Shown piece by piece: positions 46,556 to 55,930 of a stretch of 64,000 nucleotides of DNA (its first letter is position 1; every line of letters starts with the position of its first letter). Origin of the DNA: Bacteroidales bacterium. GTDB taxonomy: Bacteria; Bacteroidota; Bacteroidia; Bacteroidales; UBA932. The stretch is taken from the NCBI GenBank assembly GCA_023667095.1, contig JAMPAT010000016.1, positions 1 to 64,000 of the forward strand. Reading direction: 5' to 3'. The notes under the pieces are model-generated. The model saw nothing but the letters and a program-made list of their open reading frames with translations. It was not told the DNA's origin and ran no database searches. A program made the position numbers and the translations under genes.

Positions 46556-47632
46556 ATGAAAAGACAGATACTGACAATATTAGCCGTTTTGGCGTGCTGC
46601 TGTTGTGCCCCGAAGGGTGGACAGTGGACAAAGGAAGAGGCCAATGCCTGGTATGACTCACAAGAATGGCCTGTAGGGTGCAATTATGTCCCGTCATACG
46701 CTATCAATCAATATGAATTCTGGCAGGAAGAGACATTCAACCCAGAGATAATCGACAAGGAGCTCTCTGTTGCAGAAAGTATAGGCTTCAATGCTGTAAG
46801 AATCTATCTCCATGAAGGTCTGTGGTATGCCGACCGTTACGGTTTCAAGAAGAGGATTGAACAGTTCCTTGGAATTGCGGACAGCCACGGGATCAAGTGC
46901 ATTGTCACTTTCTTTACCAATGGAGGTAACCATGACAAGGAATTTACCCTTGGACCGCAGCCTGAGGCAATCCCGGGGACACATAATTCAAACTGGATTC
47001 CGAGTCCGGGGAAAAAAGTCATTGACAATCCTGACGAGTGGCCACGCCTTAAGGAATACGTGCAGGATATACTCCGCACATTCTCTGACGATGGACGAAT
47101 CCTCTACTGGTGTCTCTGCAATGAACCTGAAAATATGAAAGGCGGATGCGATGTCGCGGAGTTTATGCCGGAAGTCTATAGATGGGCATGGGAGGTGCGC
47201 CCTGGCCAGCCGCTCACATCACCTGTATGGCAGCGTCCTGGTAAAGGCGGCACCCAGACCAAGCTTGACCTTGTGGCTTTTGTCTGCACAAATTCTGATA
47301 TAATCACGTTCCACTGCTATTCAAAGCCTGTTGAGGTGGAAAACTATATCGCAATGCTGTCAAGATTCGGCAGACCGATGATATGCCAGGAATATCTTGC
47401 CAGGAATTACGGGAATACATTTGAGACCGTGATGCCGATACTGAAAAATGCCCGTGTCGGAGCCATCAACTGGGGCCTGGTCAACAACAAATGCCATTTC
47501 CATTATCCGTGGGGGCATAAGGCCGGCGATCCGGAACCTGAAATCTGGTTCCATGACATTTTCCGCTCCGACTATACCCCATACGATGAGGCGGAAATCG
47601 ATTTCATAAAATCAATGACTGCAGAAAAATAA
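46556..47632 (+). CDS. clan GH-A type (beta/alpha)8 glycoside hydrolase, lipoprotein
   Basis: About 358 residues with a Cys-rich lipoprotein signal (MKRQILTILAVLACCCC). The barrel has the clan GH-A layout of GH5/GH2-type enzymes: SIGFNAVRIYLHEGLWYAD (strand 2), IKCIVTFFTNGG (strand 3), WCLCNEPEN with the acid/base Glu after strand 4, and MICQEYLARN with the nucleophile Glu at strand 7. I cannot assign the exact family or linkage; relatives are often annotated as cellulase-family or 1,4-beta-xylanase. The start at 46556 is chosen, 7 nt after the DUF5107 stop; the frame is open further upstream but overlaps that gene. Confidence 0.85.
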   Translation: MKRQILTILAVLACCCCAPKGGQWTKEEANAWYDSQEWPVGCNYVPSYAINQYEFWQEETFNPEIIDKELSVAESIGFNAVRIYLHEGLWYADRYGFKKRIEQFLGIADSHGIKCIVTFFTNGGNHDKEFTLGPQPEAIPGTHNSNWIPSPGKKVIDNPDEWPRLKEYVQDILRTFSDDGRILYWCLCNEPENMKGGCDVAEFMPEVYRWAWEVRPGQPLTSPVWQRPGKGGTQTKLDLVAFVCTNSDIITFHCYSKPVEVENYIAMLSRFGRPMICQEYLARNYGNTFETVMPILKNARVGAINWGLVNNKCHFHYPWGHKAGDPEPEIWFHDIFRSDYTPYDEAEIDFIKSMTAEK

Positions 47633-47652
47633 CACTATTAACACTAAATGAT

Positions 47653-50625
47653 ATGAACCATAAGTTTTTCAGAATGGGGTGGGTGCTCAGTGCCGTCCTG
47701 GCGTTGATGCTCACATCTGTTCCTGTATCAGCACAGAAAGTGCTGGAGCGGTGTACCGTTATCGTGACTGATTCAGACGGCGAACCTTTACCAGGAGCCG
47801 CAGTCTCGATGAAAGGGACAACAAAGGGCTGGAACACAGATGCAGACGGTAAGTGTGAAATTGTTTCAATACCTGCAGATGCTGTCCTTAATGTGATGTT
47901 CCTCGGTATGAAGGATGCTGAAATAAGTGTCAACTCACGCAAGGAAATCAAGGTAAGGCTTGAGACAGCCGGATTTGAGATGGATGAACTTGTAGTTGTA
48001 GGATACGGTACAATGCGCAAAAAGGACTTGTCTGGAGCTATTACATCTGTAAAGGGTGAGACTATCAACGAGTATTCATCGATGTCTGTTGCCAATGCCT
48101 TGCAGGGACGTGTCGCCGGAGTTGAAATCACCCAGAGCAACGGTGCACCTGGTGCAAGTATGCAGGTGCGTATCCGTGGTGCAAATTCCATCAAGGGCAG
48201 CAACGATCCTCTTTGGATTATTGATGGATTTGCCGGGGATATCAACATGATAAACAACTCGGACATTGAGTCTGTAGAGGTCTTGAAAGATGCTTCCGCT
48301 ACTGCGATATATGGTTCAAGGGGAGCCAATGGAGTCATTATCATTACGACCAAGACACCTTCGGAAGGACGTGCACGTGTGGAATATAATGGAAGCGTGG
48401 GTGTACAGATGCTTTCGAAAAAGCTTGATGTCCTTGACGGGAACGGCTATATGGAGTATTTGAACATGAAGAGCATTGCGCAGGGCAAGGACCCCCTATA
48501 TACGGAAGAGCAGATTGCGGAGAATGTCTACAACACCAACTGGCAGGACCTTGTCTTCAAGCCGGCCGTGACTACAGACCATTCCGTGAATGTGTCCGGA
48601 GGGACAAAGAAACTGCGTGCCACTGCAGGATTGAGCTATTTCGACCAGGATGGAATTGTCATAAACAGCGGATATGAACGATTCTCAGCCAGGGCAAAGG
48701 TCAATTTCGACTTGTCCAGATATGTGTCGGTTAATGCCGGCATAATATATACGAGAGCCAACCACAGGCAGATGACATCCCAGGGTATGGACTCGGTCAT
48801 CCATACCACACTTTCCGCTTCTCCTCTTGCATCTCCTAAATATGATGACGGCTCATGGAATGACTTTGCCACCCAGCCGGCAGGCTCTGTGAACCCTTTG
48901 GCCTATCAGCATGAAATCTCAAGGAAATATCATTCAGACAGGATTGTGGCCAATGGAGGCGTTACAATCCGTCCTGTAGAGGGGCTTTCCATTGCCCTTA
49001 CGGCGAATATGCTCAGCAGCCGTGGGCAGACAGATTATCTGAAAAGATTGAGTTATCCCAATTCAAAAGGGGCGGCTTCTGTCTCAACTTCCGCCAATAC
49101 CCAGATAACAAGCAACAACATCATCTCGTACAACCGTTTCTTCGGCAAGCATCACATTGATTTCATGGCCGGCATGACATACGAGCAGAGTGTTTCCACA
49201 ACAATGAATTCCGGAACGGCAGAGGGCTTTATAAGTGATGTCGTGGAGACGTATGACCTTGATGCCGCAGATATCAAAGGCCTTCCGTCTTCAAGCTATT
49301 CCGACTGGAGGCTCATTTCATTTCTTGGCAGATTGAACTATGGCTATGACAACCGTTATCTGCTTACAGTAAACTTCCGTTCCGATGGCTCTTCACGTTA
49401 CAGCAAGGGCAACAAATGGGGATATTTCCCATCTGCAGCGGCTGCATGGAGAATTTCCCAGGAGTCATTTATGGAGGACGCGTCCTGGATATCTGAGCTT
49501 AAGCTGAGGGTTGGATATGGAGTTACCGGCAGTACGGCCATTTCCCCTTATTCAACCCAGAATACATTCGAATCAACAAATGTGGTATTCGGGAACACGA
49601 CCACTGTAGCATATTCTCCACTTGCTACCTATCTCGGAGGGCTGCGCTGGGAATCCACTGCACAGACCAATGTCGGAGTTGATTTTGGCATATTCGGGGA
49701 CAGACTGAAATTTACAGCGGACTATTATTACAAGAGGACATATAACCTGCTCAATGACGTAGAACTTCCAGGCTCGTCAGGATATACCACAGCTTTGAGG
49801 AACATCGGCTCCATATCGAACACAGGTGTTGAACTTCAGCTCGATGCCAGAATCATTGACAAGGCATTCAAGTGGGATCTCGGTGTGAATTTTTCCCTTA
49901 ACAGAAGCAAGATTCTTTCCCTTGCAGACCATGCCGACATATATGGAAGCAAGGTGTCCAATACCCTTGTCAGTGACCAGCTGAATATTATGCGCGAGGG
50001 GGAGCAGATGTATCTTTTCTACGGCTATGTCGAGGACGGCTATGACGAGAAAGGAAATATTGTCTATAAGGATTTTGACGGCAGCGGTGATATAACAGTC
50101 GAGGACAAGAGGGTCATAGGAAACCCTAATCCTGATTTCCTGCTGAACTTCAACCTGAATTTCAGCTACAAGGGATTCAGCCTTGGTGCATTCTTCCAGG
50201 GATCTTTCGGCAATGACATCTATTCAATGACGGCAGGCAACCTCCTGTACAACTACAACAATAATTTCAATACACTCAAGGATGTTGCAGAAAATCACTG
50301 GACTCCGGAGAATCCGGATGCCAAATATCCGGCTCTTCTCTCCAACCTGAACCTCAAGATGTCAGACAGGTTTGTTTATGACGGTACATATCTCAGACTC
50401 AAGAACCTGGAGCTTGCATATGATGTCCCTTGCGGAAAAGGACGTTTTATCAGCAGGGCAAGGGTTTATGTCAGTGGACAGAACCTCTTTACCATAACAA
50501 GCTACCCGATGTGGAATCCGGATGTGAACTCATACGGAGGAGGAAATTCACTTCGTCAGGGTGTCGACCTGTATTGCTATCCTGTAGCAAGGACCGTGAC
50601 CCTCGGATGCCGTATTACCTTTTAA
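47653..50625 (+). CDS. SusC/RagA-family TonB-dependent transporter
   Basis: A 990-residue transporter. It has a signal peptide (to VSAQ, about 28), a carboxypeptidase-regulatory-like domain (VIVTDSDGEPLPGAAVSMKG), a plug with LVVVGYGTMRKKDLSGAIT and SVEVLKDASATAIYGSRGA, and a barrel ending GCRITF. There is no STN domain, consistent with HTCS rather than sigma/FecR control. The paired SusD starts 14 nt later. Confidence 0.95.
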   Translation: MNHKFFRMGWVLSAVLALMLTSVPVSAQKVLERCTVIVTDSDGEPLPGAAVSMKGTTKGWNTDADGKCEIVSIPADAVLNVMFLGMKDAEISVNSRKEIKVRLETAGFEMDELVVVGYGTMRKKDLSGAITSVKGETINEYSSMSVANALQGRVAGVEITQSNGAPGASMQVRIRGANSIKGSNDPLWIIDGFAGDINMINNSDIESVEVLKDASATAIYGSRGANGVIIITTKTPSEGRARVEYNGSVGVQMLSKKLDVLDGNGYMEYLNMKSIAQGKDPLYTEEQIAENVYNTNWQDLVFKPAVTTDHSVNVSGGTKKLRATAGLSYFDQDGIVINSGYERFSARAKVNFDLSRYVSVNAGIIYTRANHRQMTSQGMDSVIHTTLSASPLASPKYDDGSWNDFATQPAGSVNPLAYQHEISRKYHSDRIVANGGVTIRPVEGLSIALTANMLSSRGQTDYLKRLSYPNSKGAASVSTSANTQITSNNIISYNRFFGKHHIDFMAGMTYEQSVSTTMNSGTAEGFISDVVETYDLDAADIKGLPSSSYSDWRLISFLGRLNYGYDNRYLLTVNFRSDGSSRYSKGNKWGYFPSAAAAWRISQESFMEDASWISELKLRVGYGVTGSTAISPYSTQNTFESTNVVFGNTTTVAYSPLATYLGGLRWESTAQTNVGVDFGIFGDRLKFTADYYYKRTYNLLNDVELPGSSGYTTALRNIGSISNTGVELQLDARIIDKAFKWDLGVNFSLNRSKILSLADHADIYGSKVSNTLVSDQLNIMREGEQMYLFYGYVEDGYDEKGNIVYKDFDGSGDITVEDKRVIGNPNPDFLLNFNLNFSYKGFSLGAFFQGSFGNDIYSMTAGNLLYNYNNNFNTLKDVAENHWTPENPDAKYPALLSNLNLKMSDRFVYDGTYLRLKNLELAYDVPCGKGRFISRARVYVSGQNLFTITSYPMWNPDVNSYGGGNSLRQGVDLYCYPVARTVTLGCRITF

Positions 50626-50639
50626 TCGTGAATTTGAAT

Positions 50640-52112
50640 ATGAAAAAGTTTTTATACAATATATTGCTGGCCATTGCTGCCGGGGCGGCTACTGTCTCAT
50701 GCGGCGACTGGGGAATGCTTGAAGAACATCCTAAAAAGGTGGACGGCAGTACCTATATGTCCAATGCGACTGAATTGCAGAGTGTTGTGAACTCCATCTA
50801 TGCCCAGTATGAGAGAGATGCACTTTGGGGACGCTATCTTTCAGTCCTTCCGGAAGCACTTTCGGATTATGCGTATGGAAGGGGAAACTATAATACATCC
50901 TTCACGACTGGCTTGACAAGTGGAGGTGTAGGCTTTGCAAAAGATACATGGGCAGTCCTGTACCGTACCATACGTTTTGCAAACGAGATTATCTGTGCGA
51001 TTCCTGACGCGGAGCTGTCAAAAAGTGAGTATAATGCCATTTCCGGGGAAGTCCGTTTCCTCAGGGCGTTGAGCTATGCGACATTGGCGAAATATTACGG
51101 TGGAGTACCTCTGCTTGATGAAACCAATTATACCACCCTGTATCGTCCACGCTCAACAGAGGCAGAAATATGGAACTATGTCCGCGCTGAAAGCGAGGAG
51201 GCGGCCAAGATGCTTGCAAAAAGTGTAACTGCTGGACATCCAAGCCGATATTCTGCCCTGATGCTCTGCGCAGAAGCGAAAATTTATCTTAAAGACTGGA
51301 CTTCTGCGGCAGATGACCTTCAGGAAATAGTAAATTCCAGGAGATATTCACTTGTCAGGATTTCGTCACCGGACGATTTTGAGAAGGTTTTCGGTGTGGA
51401 TGCAGCTTCGTCTGAGGAACTCTTTTATATCAAATATAACAGGGATGTCAACTGTAAATTCGTGTGGATGTATCTATGTCAGCCTAATCCTGTCTATGCT
51501 ACAGGTGCGCTCGGAGTGTATACGGATTATGTAAATAATGCCAATATACGCGAATGGATTGCCGAGACAGGTGACTATCGTCATCAATATGACCTGTTTG
51601 AGCCTAAGACCAACGGAGCATTGAACACACAGACAAAGACAGGAATGATATGCCTGAAATACAGGGACTATGTGAATTCTTCCAGTGCTGCAAATGATTT
51701 CCCTCTATACAGATATACGGACGTGCTGCTCGCTCTTGCAGAGGCTATCTGTATGCGTGACGGAGCACCGGATGCCGATGCAATGGAATGTATCAACCAG
51801 ATCCACAGGAGGGCATACGGCATGGACCCTAAGACATCACAGCCGAATGATTACCAGCTTTCGGACTATTCATCCAAAGATGCCTTTATGGAGCTTGTAA
51901 TGAAAGAGCACGGAAGAGAGACAATCTTTGAGGCCAAGAGATATACTTATCTCAAACGTCTTGACCGCCTTGCTGAATGTGCTCTTGCGTCCGGACGCAT
52001 AAAGGAGCTGTCCGAAGTTGGGGATGCTGCATATTGGTGGCCAATAGCCTCAGACGAGTTCAACTATAACCCGTACATGGATCCGTCTGTGGACCAGAAC
52101 CCGGGCTATTGA
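50640..52112 (+). CDS. SusD/RagB-family lipoprotein
   Basis: A 490-residue lipoprotein starting MKKFLYNILLAIAAGAATVS with the lipid-modified Cys next. SusD hallmarks are VRFLRALSYATLAKYYGGVP, YRYTDVLLALAEAI and the C-terminal MKEHGRETIFEAKRYTYLKR. The ATG at 50640 gives a proper lipoprotein signal; the frame runs open upstream inside the SusC gene and that part is ignored. Confidence 0.95.
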   Translation: MKKFLYNILLAIAAGAATVSCGDWGMLEEHPKKVDGSTYMSNATELQSVVNSIYAQYERDALWGRYLSVLPEALSDYAYGRGNYNTSFTTGLTSGGVGFAKDTWAVLYRTIRFANEIICAIPDAELSKSEYNAISGEVRFLRALSYATLAKYYGGVPLLDETNYTTLYRPRSTEAEIWNYVRAESEEAAKMLAKSVTAGHPSRYSALMLCAEAKIYLKDWTSAADDLQEIVNSRRYSLVRISSPDDFEKVFGVDAASSEELFYIKYNRDVNCKFVWMYLCQPNPVYATGALGVYTDYVNNANIREWIAETGDYRHQYDLFEPKTNGALNTQTKTGMICLKYRDYVNSSSAANDFPLYRYTDVLLALAEAICMRDGAPDADAMECINQIHRRAYGMDPKTSQPNDYQLSDYSSKDAFMELVMKEHGRETIFEAKRYTYLKRLDRLAECALASGRIKELSEVGDAAYWWPIASDEFNYNPYMDPSVDQNPGY

Positions 52113-52141
52113 TCAGGAAACGAGTTTAAAATCAGGAAATC

Positions 52142-54019
52142 ATGAAAAAAAATCTATATAGTACATTGATTTTGGCGGCATTGTCAGCTGTCTCTTGCGA
52201 GAAAGTCTATGACGGCCCATGCAACCCTAAGCCGAAACCTGAGGTTGAGGAAGAACCGGCAATGACTGACATTACATCCATCTACAGTCTCAACCGTAAG
52301 GAAGGATTCGTCAATTCCCATCACAGCGACTGGAAGTATAGCTTTATCGAAACTGACTTCAGAAGCACTTACAGGTTTGTTGATCCGGTTCTTACAGCAA
52401 AGCTTGCCTATTATCCACGTATCAAACAGCTCGCAAACGGGGGATATATGCTATCTTATCAGCAAAACAACTCAGCCCATGATGTATATTATGGCCTGAG
52501 CTATGATTTCAAGAACTGGGACTTCAAGGACAGGCATCTGTTTGAAAAGGTGCCTTTTAAAGAAATCGATGCCAATTGTCCTCTGCCTGAGACTTCGAAA
52601 ATCCTCTATTCATCTGCTGACTATATGGTACTTGCAGACGGTGATATCCTTGCATTTGCTGCCTATCGTTTCAACCCAAGCTACACTCAGCATACTGACT
52701 GGTGTGGAATCATGATTCGCAGGTCTACGGACAACGGCAAGACCTGGAGCACACCACGCAGGATTTTCCAGGGCAGTGCCTGCTGGGAGCCTTCCGGTCT
52801 GCAGCTTGAAAGCGGTGAAATACATATCTATTACACCCGTGCCAATCCATCCATAGGAGATTCCGGAACGGCCTTGCTGCGCTCTACAGACAATGGAGAG
52901 ACATGGGAAGATGTCGGGTATGTGATACGCCAGGCTGCCGGAACTGGAACTGACGGGGTGACACCGATTTATACCGACCAGATGCCTGTGGCAATACGGC
53001 TCAATGAGACTGGCCGTATTGCAATTGCCCTGGAGTCGCGTTTCGGACGCACTGCTACAGCTGAGGACAAATATCACATCTCAATGGCCTGGTGTGATGA
53101 CAACTGGGCATCAGGAGGATTGACCGGGAGCCAGGTGGGACCTGCAGACAGGGCAAACAATATCTTCCTCAATGAGGCGGCACCTTATCTTGTGCAGTTC
53201 CCGAGCGGTGAGACCGTGCTTTCCACAGGAATAAACAAGGTGCATAACATCAGGATGGGAAATGCCCGTGCAGACCAGTTTAGCTCACCGTATCCTGTAT
53301 GTGCCGGTCCTGGCGTATGGGGCAGCATAGATGTGGCTGATTCCCACGTACTTCTGTCGGCATTCAACTACAGGGCAACTGACAATGCTGACACTTACGG
53401 AATTGAAATCCGCCGTCATATCCTTAACCACCGTATCAACGCTTCGGAGTTCACTCCTGCAATGACAGGCAGCAGTACCCATTGGGAAAATGTGGACGAT
53501 GCCCTTTTCATAGGAAGCGAAATGTACACCCAGACAGTGTTCAGGTTCGCCTACGATGAGGAGAATATATATTGTCTTGTCGAACGTTCCGATGAAAGCC
53601 TTACTGCCGAAGATGGCATGACACTTATGTTCCAGAGCGGAAACACTACCGGTTCTCCACTGATACTTGAGATTACCTCTTCTCCTGACAAGGGAACAAT
53701 GCTCTGCAATAATTCACAGGTGAAATTCAGGCCTAATGTCCTCGGAGAATATGACGGTATAGCAGATGATGAAGGTGTTGTGATTGAGATAGCCATACCT
53801 AAATCTCTTGTCAATATAGTCAATGACAGGCTGCTGTTCAATGCTGTCGTGAAAGATGCAGACGGACAGGATACTTTCACAGGTCTTGACGCGACAAACT
53901 ACAACCGGTGGATTCCTATCGTGTTCAAGGCTGCAGAGCAGCCTAAGCCACTTCCAGTGGACGGGAATTATGAAGGCCCTTCATGGGAGGAAAATGATAA
54001 TGCTCTAAATCCTTGGTAA
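52142..54019 (+). CDS. sialidase-fold (BNR) lipoprotein with CBM9-like C-terminus, paralogue 1
   Basis: A 625-residue lipoprotein (lipobox AVSC, Cys19). Residues about 75-420 form a sialidase-type propeller with two good Asp boxes, RSTDNGKTWS and RSTDNGETWE, and an Arg in YPRIKQLANGGYMLSY near its start. Residues about 445-610 resemble a CBM9/DOMON-like module (WENVDDALFIGSEM, then IPKSLVNIVNDRLLFNAVV). The sialidase fold also serves exo-alpha-glycosidases other than sialidase and plain binding proteins; I cannot confirm an Arg triad, so the activity is open. It shares its layout with the protein at 55930. Confidence 0.8.
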   Translation: MKKNLYSTLILAALSAVSCEKVYDGPCNPKPKPEVEEEPAMTDITSIYSLNRKEGFVNSHHSDWKYSFIETDFRSTYRFVDPVLTAKLAYYPRIKQLANGGYMLSYQQNNSAHDVYYGLSYDFKNWDFKDRHLFEKVPFKEIDANCPLPETSKILYSSADYMVLADGDILAFAAYRFNPSYTQHTDWCGIMIRRSTDNGKTWSTPRRIFQGSACWEPSGLQLESGEIHIYYTRANPSIGDSGTALLRSTDNGETWEDVGYVIRQAAGTGTDGVTPIYTDQMPVAIRLNETGRIAIALESRFGRTATAEDKYHISMAWCDDNWASGGLTGSQVGPADRANNIFLNEAAPYLVQFPSGETVLSTGINKVHNIRMGNARADQFSSPYPVCAGPGVWGSIDVADSHVLLSAFNYRATDNADTYGIEIRRHILNHRINASEFTPAMTGSSTHWENVDDALFIGSEMYTQTVFRFAYDEENIYCLVERSDESLTAEDGMTLMFQSGNTTGSPLILEITSSPDKGTMLCNNSQVKFRPNVLGEYDGIADDEGVVIEIAIPKSLVNIVNDRLLFNAVVKDADGQDTFTGLDATNYNRWIPIVFKAAEQPKPLPVDGNYEGPSWEENDNALNPW

Positions 54020-54073
54020 GAAGCTGCTTCCTAAAATGAGTAAATTTAAGACAACTTCGAAAATATGACAGTT

Positions 54074-55930
54074 ATGAAAAAGATAATATTTGCAATTTCA
54101 ATACTTTCCCTTTTCGCCTGTACTAAAGAAATCCAGACGGGAAAAATTGAGGGGAATGATGTGGCTTCTACGGATTCCAGGACGATTGTAGCGGAAGTAC
54201 TTTCCACAAGGACTTCGCTTGACGGTGATGGCGTCGTGCTGTGGCAGGCCGGGGACAAGATACGTGTTTACGGATCTTCCAATGCAGACGGGGCAGTGTA
54301 TGTGACTGAGTCAGAGGGTATCAACAGGGCCACATTTGAAGCGGAGGGTACAGCTGTGGAAGATGCGCTGCGGTATGCCGTATATCCTGCTGATGCAGCT
54401 GCTTCAGTTGATGTGAATGAGGGTACAGCAGTAATTGACTTCTCTGCCCTTGCACAGCAGGAATGGTCGTCTGTACTTGACGAGACAGCACATGTGTCCG
54501 CTCTCCCGCTTGTTACAAAGTCTGAGTCTGACAAATTCGTCTTCCTGAACACATGCGGTGGAATTAAGGTGAAAATAGCTCCATTCTCAGCAGCCGGTGT
54601 GACACTTTCCTGTCTTGAGGTCAGGTCAAAGGGACAGTTTTCCATGGCCGGGACATCTTCGGTGGACCTGGCTACAGGTCAGGTGTCAATAGCAGCAGAC
54701 GGCAATGCCGATAAGGTTAAAGTGGATTTCGGAGATGGGCTAAGCCTGATTGCCGGGAGTGAAACAGAAGTCATGGTATTCCTGCCTTCTGGCAAATACA
54801 CAGGTGGTTTCGAGTTTGTGTTTACAGACAAAAGCGGTGCAAGATATATCATGGAAACCCGCGATGATGCAGAACTTGATATTCTTCCCGGCAAAGTCTG
54901 CCCGTTGGAGGCTCTTAGCCTGACCGTATGGTATGGCAAGGCAAACTGCTATGTTTCATCAAAGGCGGAAACCCTTGAGATTGATGTCACTCCATACTAT
55001 GACTTCGGCTCTTCATACGCTTATTCGGGAAAAGTTGTCTCAAGTGCTGAGGGGAAGGCTGTTCTGCCTGCTTCTGCTGCGATTCTATGGCAATTCACAC
55101 ATCCTTCAAGTGGCTCTGATGTTGTTTCTTCAGCAGCAATTGAGGACGGAAAACTAAAAGTCACGACTACCGGTGTTAAGGGCAATGCCCTCGTGGCAGT
55201 CAAAAATGCCGATGGCCAGACAGTGTGGTCTTTCCATATCTGGTGCTCAGAGGTGAATGATTTGCCTTGTCAGAATGAGGACATGGGCTTATTTGAAATG
55301 ATGGACAGAAACCTTGGGGCAACTTCAACAGTCCTGAAAGACCAGGCATCATACGGCAATTTCTACCAGTGGGGAAGAAAAGACCCTATGCCCCGTGAGA
55401 TAGGGCTTGCACGCCCGTCATCAGGAGATAAATATAAAAATCCTTACAATCTTGTGAAATCCGAACCGCGCAATGAGACAAATGGTACTGTGGCATGGGC
55501 TACAGCCAATCCGGAAGTGCGCATTACAGGTAAGCCTGGATGGCTGGCAGGAGAGATGCCGCAGCTATGGAGGAACGACTACAAGACCATCTTCGATCCA
55601 TGTCCTGATGGATACAGGGTCTCTGACGGGAAATGTTTCAAGAGCAATGGCTGGAAAGTCAACAAGTCCGAGTGCGACAGCAACTACGGTTACACATTCT
55701 CTACAGGTGCCGGTGCTGCAACTACTTTTGCCACTATAGGCTATCTGCTTGGTACGGAAGACAATACTCAATATCTGGAGTATAGGGCGAGGTACTGGCT
55801 GAGCAATGACCTGTCCGACCAGGCCGTGTTCAACTACAATAATGCTAAAGTGGACGTGTCTGCATATCCGATAGCAAGCACTGATTCCTATGCCGACGGC
55901 TATGGTGTAAGGTGCGTTAAAATCAAGTGA
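54074..55930 (+). CDS. fimbrillin-like and FISUMP-like surface lipoprotein
   Basis: About 618 residues with lipobox LFAC. The N-terminal 300 residues look like the fimbrillin/Mfa-type beta-sandwich family (TRTSLDGDGVVLWQAGDKIR, then YAVYPADAAA and LPSGKYTGGFEF). The C-terminal part resembles the Fibrobacter major-paralogous-domain type (MMDRNLGATS, YGNFYQWGRKDPMP, FDPCPDGYRV and the end DGYGVRCVKI). Such proteins are surface-exposed adhesins or binding proteins. An ATG nine bases upstream (54065) is an alternative. Its stop overlaps the next start (TGATG), so the two are translationally coupled. Confidence 0.75.
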   Translation: MKKIIFAISILSLFACTKEIQTGKIEGNDVASTDSRTIVAEVLSTRTSLDGDGVVLWQAGDKIRVYGSSNADGAVYVTESEGINRATFEAEGTAVEDALRYAVYPADAAASVDVNEGTAVIDFSALAQQEWSSVLDETAHVSALPLVTKSESDKFVFLNTCGGIKVKIAPFSAAGVTLSCLEVRSKGQFSMAGTSSVDLATGQVSIAADGNADKVKVDFGDGLSLIAGSETEVMVFLPSGKYTGGFEFVFTDKSGARYIMETRDDAELDILPGKVCPLEALSLTVWYGKANCYVSSKAETLEIDVTPYYDFGSSYAYSGKVVSSAEGKAVLPASAAILWQFTHPSSGSDVVSSAAIEDGKLKVTTTGVKGNALVAVKNADGQTVWSFHIWCSEVNDLPCQNEDMGLFEMMDRNLGATSTVLKDQASYGNFYQWGRKDPMPREIGLARPSSGDKYKNPYNLVKSEPRNETNGTVAWATANPEVRITGKPGWLAGEMPQLWRNDYKTIFDPCPDGYRVSDGKCFKSNGWKVNKSECDSNYGYTFSTGAGAATTFATIGYLLGTEDNTQYLEYRARYWLSNDLSDQAVFNYNNAKVDVSAYPIASTDSYADGYGVRCVKIK